Positions 61,992 to 64,000 of a DNA stretch of 64,000 nt are shown one piece after another; position 1 is the stretch's first letter; every line of letters begins with the position of its first letter. The DNA is from Marinococcus halotolerans DSM 16375 (GTDB lineage: Bacteria > Bacillota > Bacilli > Bacillales > Marinococcaceae). The translations under genes and the position numbers were made by a program. Below the pieces are notes generated by a model. The model saw only the letters and a list, made by a program, of their open reading frames with translations, was not told the DNA's origin and did not search any database. The stretch spans positions 118,247 to 182,246 of the forward strand of contig NZ_ATVM01000005.1 of assembly GCF_000420725.1 (NCBI RefSeq). The letters are read 5' to 3'.

Positions 61992-62519
61992 TTACGAATG
62001 CATAGCTTCAGCAACGGCCTGTTCAAGACGATCGTCAAGAGAAGACAGGCGGGTGAAGGCCTCTTCTTCAGTGATAGTCCGGTAGTGATGGCGACCGGAC
62101 GGCTCTTCATCGAGTTCATCTGCATCAGCTACCACCTGCTGCAGCGGAGTCCGCTGAATATTGGCAGCCGGGAGATAGGAATCGGTATGAAGTAAAACAG
62201 CCATACTGACTTCCTTTGCCCGTGAAGGATCTTCGCCGAGCCGGATTAAAAGCTTGTGAGCCCGCTCTGCTCCTTTGATGGCGTGAATGTCGTTTGTACG
62301 GTATTCTTCAAAATCCCATTTTCCATTTTTGTAAAAAAGATAATGGCCCATATCGTGCAGAAAACCAGCTTTTACTGCTAAATCAACGTCCACGTTTCGT
62401 TCTCTGGCAAGCTCTAGTGCTATATCAGCCACGCGAATGGCATGGGCAAGCCCGGAACGGCGGACATATTTTTGAGTAATAGGGTGCTTGTAAATATCAA
62501 TCATCGTCACTCTGCTCAT
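61992..62519 (-). CDS. HD-domain metal-dependent hydrolase
   Basis: A 175-aa HD-superfamily phosphohydrolase. The metal ligands are the His in SGLAHAIRVADIALELA (about 26), the HD pair in GFLHDMGHYL (about 55-56), the His in NDIHAIKGAERAHKLL and the Asp in VVADADELDE. Substrate unknown; relatives act on nucleotides. AAGGAGGAGCACCA precedes the ATG. A possible hairpin leader lies upstream (62551-62583). Confidence 0.85.
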   Translation of the reverse strand: MSRVTMIDIYKHPITQKYVRRSGLAHAIRVADIALELARERNVDVDLAVKAGFLHDMGHYLFYKNGKWDFEEYRTNDIHAIKGAERAHKLLIRLGEDPSRAKEVSMAVLLHTDSYLPAANIQRTPLQQVVADADELDEEPSGRHHYRTITEEEAFTRLSSLDDRLEQAVAEAMHS

Positions 62520-62812
62520 TGGTGCTCCTCCTTTATAGATTATTTTGCAAAAGGGACCCCGGCCAATGGAGGCTGAGGACCCTGTGGAAGTATCGCAAGC
62601 TTTAAAGATATTTTTAATAGTATAATAACTATGTGCCCAAAACGCAAGGGAAATGAAAGATTAACTAACATTCAATAATTATTTAAATATGAATATTAAT
62701 TAACAAAAAATAGCGGAAAATAAAAAAGATGGTTGGTAATATGTATATTTAAACGTATAATCAAACTAAGAAAAAAATTCCATTAATTAGAGACTATTGG
62801 ATTGCTTTTTTG
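62520..62812. other. AT-rich intergenic region before the insertion sequence
   Basis: Left part: leader of the minus-strand HD gene, with a GC-rich hairpin around 62551-62583 (GGGACCCC and outer GGACCCT-type arms, read from both strands). A TATACT-like -10 appears on the minus strand near 62630. Right part (62640-62812) is very AT-rich with no gene. It ends at the insertion sequence. Confidence 0.4.
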
Positions 62813-62854
62813 AGAGCGTAAAATATTTTGTGTAAACGAGCGAGCACGAAAAAA

Positions 62855-62914
62855 GGAAGTCCTTTTCTAGTAGAATGAAGTTAGCCGACCACATTCACAG
62901 AAAAGAGGACTTCC
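62855..62914 (+). promoter_or_regulatory. hairpin hiding the transposase ribosome binding site
   Basis: GGAAGTCC (62855-62862) pairs with GGACTTCC (62907-62914) and TTTTCT (62863-62868) with AGAAAA (62899-62904), a 14-bp stem with a two-base bulge. The GAGGAC ribosome binding site (62905-62910) lies inside the stem, so transcripts entering from outside would be poorly translated. Confidence 0.6.
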
Positions 62915-62916
62915 CT

Positions 62917-64000
62917 ATGAATAATTTTACTACAGATATTGCTCACGCTCTAGTCCAACATCAGGATGTTAACGAGATCTTCCGATCTCATCTGGAACAG
63001 GCCGTCAACCAGCTGCTTCAAACCGAATTAACGTCCTTTCTGGATTACGAAAAATACGATGCCTCTGGCATTGGATCCGGCAATTCCCGCAATGGCACGT
63101 ACGAACGCACGCTGAAAACCGAATTTGGAGAGCTGTCGCTGGCGATCCCCCGGGACCGGAACGGAGACTTTCACCAACAGACGGTCGCGCCGTATAAACG
63201 GACGAACGACACGTTGGAAGCGTTTGTGATGCATATGTACCACAAGGGCGTCACCACAGCGGAGATCGCCGATCTCCTGGAGCGCATGTACGGCCATCAT
63301 TATACGCCGCAGACCATTTCCAACATGACACAGACGATGGAAGCCGAAGTGGATGCCTTTCGACACCGGTCACTAGCGAAACGCTATGCCTGTATCTATC
63401 TGGACGCCACGTTTATCGCGTTAAAACGGGACACAGTGGCTAAAGAAGCCGTGTATATCGCGGTCGGAATCCAGGAAGACGGCTCCAAAGAAGTGCTGGC
63501 GTACCTGCTGGCTCCGACCGAATCCGCGGGCAACTGGCAGGAACTTCTCGAGGATCTTCAGGGGCGAGGCCTTGAAGAGGTGCTTCTGGTTGTGTCCGAT
63601 GGGTTAGCGGGCATGACGGATGCGATCCATGCCGTGTATCCGGAAGCCCGCCACCAAACGTGCTGTGTGCATGTTTCCCGCACCCTTGCCCGCAAAGTCC
63701 GTGTGCAGGATCGTGCGACGGTCTGTGCCGATTTCAAAACCGTGTACCGGGCCAACAGCCGGGAGGAAGCGTCCCAGGCCCTCGAGGCGTTTATCGCAGC
63801 GTGGTCCTCCCGGTATCCATCGATCCGCCGGGTGCTCGACGAGCACCCCACGTTACTTACCTTTTATGATTTCCCGTCCGCCATCTGGCGGAGCCTGTAT
63901 TCCACCAATCTCATCGAATCGTTCAACAAGCAGCTGAAAAAATACGTTAAACGCAAAGAACAGTTTCCGAATGAAGCATCCATCGAACGGTTTTTGGTCA
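62917..64000 (+). CDS. IS256-family (mutator) transposase, 3' truncated by the window
   Basis: DDE transposase. 361 codons are visible and the frame is still open at 64000. The catalytic residues are D163 (IYLDATFIAL), D228 (VVSDGLAGM) and E334 (NLIESFNKQLKKYVKRKEQF), with the CCVHVSRTLARKV motif between. The N-terminal third holds the DNA-binding part (GNSRNGTYERTLKTEFGELSLAIPRDR). All of the core is intact, so the copy may be active. A GAGG site 6 bases before ATG 62917 is sequestered in a hairpin. Confidence 0.92.
   Translation, partial: MNNFTTDIAHALVQHQDVNEIFRSHLEQAVNQLLQTELTSFLDYEKYDASGIGSGNSRNGTYERTLKTEFGELSLAIPRDRNGDFHQQTVAPYKRTNDTLEAFVMHMYHKGVTTAEIADLLERMYGHHYTPQTISNMTQTMEAEVDAFRHRSLAKRYACIYLDATFIALKRDTVAKEAVYIAVGIQEDGSKEVLAYLLAPTESAGNWQELLEDLQGRGLEEVLLVVSDGLAGMTDAIHAVYPEARHQTCCVHVSRTLARKVRVQDRATVCADFKTVYRANSREEASQALEAFIAAWSSRYPSIRRVLDEHPTLLTFYDFPSAIWRSLYSTNLIESFNKQLKKYVKRKEQFPNEASIERFLV

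Larger units (their letters stand above)
62813..64000 (+). mobile_element. IS256-family insertion sequence, left part (runs off the window)
   Basis: The element begins close to 62813 with a terminal-repeat-like GAGAGCGTAAAATATTTTGT, typical of IS256-type ends. A leader of about 100 bp precedes one transposase gene. Base composition and codon use (many GCG, CGG, ACG codons) differ from the AT-rich sequence beside it. The right end, the full terminal inverted repeat and any target duplication lie outside the window, so the left boundary is approximate. Confidence 0.8.

Noticed and set aside
63558..63851. Overlapping minus- and plus-frame open reading frames inside the transposase
   Set aside because: They arise from the higher GC of the insertion sequence; the plus frame from 62917 carries the full DDE triad and explains the region.

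Overview
The window reads as chromosomal DNA of a Gram-positive, low-to-mid GC member of the Bacillaceae. Ribosome binding sites are strong (GGAGG-type), GTG and TTG starts are frequent, intrinsic terminators are abundant, and many genes have recognisable Bacillus subtilis counterparts (yitTUV, argCJBD-carAB-argF, ytxGH, ydaPT, azlCD, nsrR). The extracellular part of PstS is very acidic and Ser/Gly/Glu-rich, and a Na+/Ca2+-type exchanger is present, which points (inference only) to a halophilic or haloalkaliphilic bacillus. The sporulation genes spoIVFA/spoIVFB, which in B. subtilis lie between minD and rplU, are absent here, and spo0B-obg does not follow rpmA.

Layout. 1-5.5 kb: minC-minD, a small gene, ribonuclease G, then rplU-prp-rpmA behind an L21 leader, and an MBL-fold hydrolase. 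5.5-10.2 kb: a complete phosphate operon pstSCAB-phoU behind a four-hexamer PhoP box. 10.2-14.2 kb: a detached cheA-cheW pair with a SigD-type promoter, and a RodA-type SEDS gene. 14.2-22.2 kb: a small-protein trio (YvrJ, DUF2922, DUF1659), an SDR, a CPBP protease, an LCP ligase, an M-box riboswitch with mgtE, nsrR, a Ktr K+ channel subunit, YhjD-like and IDEAL proteins, and dcd. 22.3-24.7 kb: the queuosine-precursor operon queCDEF. 24.8-30.5 kb: a stress-like block (pyruvate oxidase, ytxGH, ydaT) with SigB-type promoters, and a CHASE4-GGDEF-EAL protein. 30.6-38.6 kb: pterin dehydratase, a DDAH-family hydrolase, accC-tetR-accB, two unknown membrane proteins, a FAH-family enzyme, a PucR regulator, a rhodanese, and a small membrane protein with another SigB-type promoter. 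38.7-43.9 kb: yitV, yitT, a BsuPI lipoprotein, azlCD with a divergent XRE/cupin regulator, a GNAT and yitU. 44.2-53.7 kb: the arginine operon argCJBD-carAB-argF. 53.8-62.5 kb: fabF, a DHH-CBS-nucleotidyltransferase fusion, trpS, a CaCA exchanger, YciI, a 3-hydroxyisobutyrate-dehydrogenase-like enzyme and an HD hydrolase. The window ends inside an IS256-family insertion sequence that starts near 62.81 kb.

Functional links. The phosphate operon is a closed transport and signalling unit under PhoPR. The arginine operon makes arginine precursors through the acetyl-recycling route and carries its own carbamoyl-phosphate synthase. Four promoters of SigB geometry in 24.8-38.3 kb suggest a concentration of general-stress genes. 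Regulatory RNA elements visible are an L21 leader and an Mg2+ M-box with a terminator. I saw no rRNA, tRNA, CRISPR array or prophage, and no clear candidate for a wholly new multi-gene system. The most unusual items are the multidomain tRNA nucleotidyltransferase, the accC-tetR-accB arrangement, the SigB-like promoter cluster, the lipoprotein form of BsuPI, and the hairpin that hides the transposase ribosome binding site.
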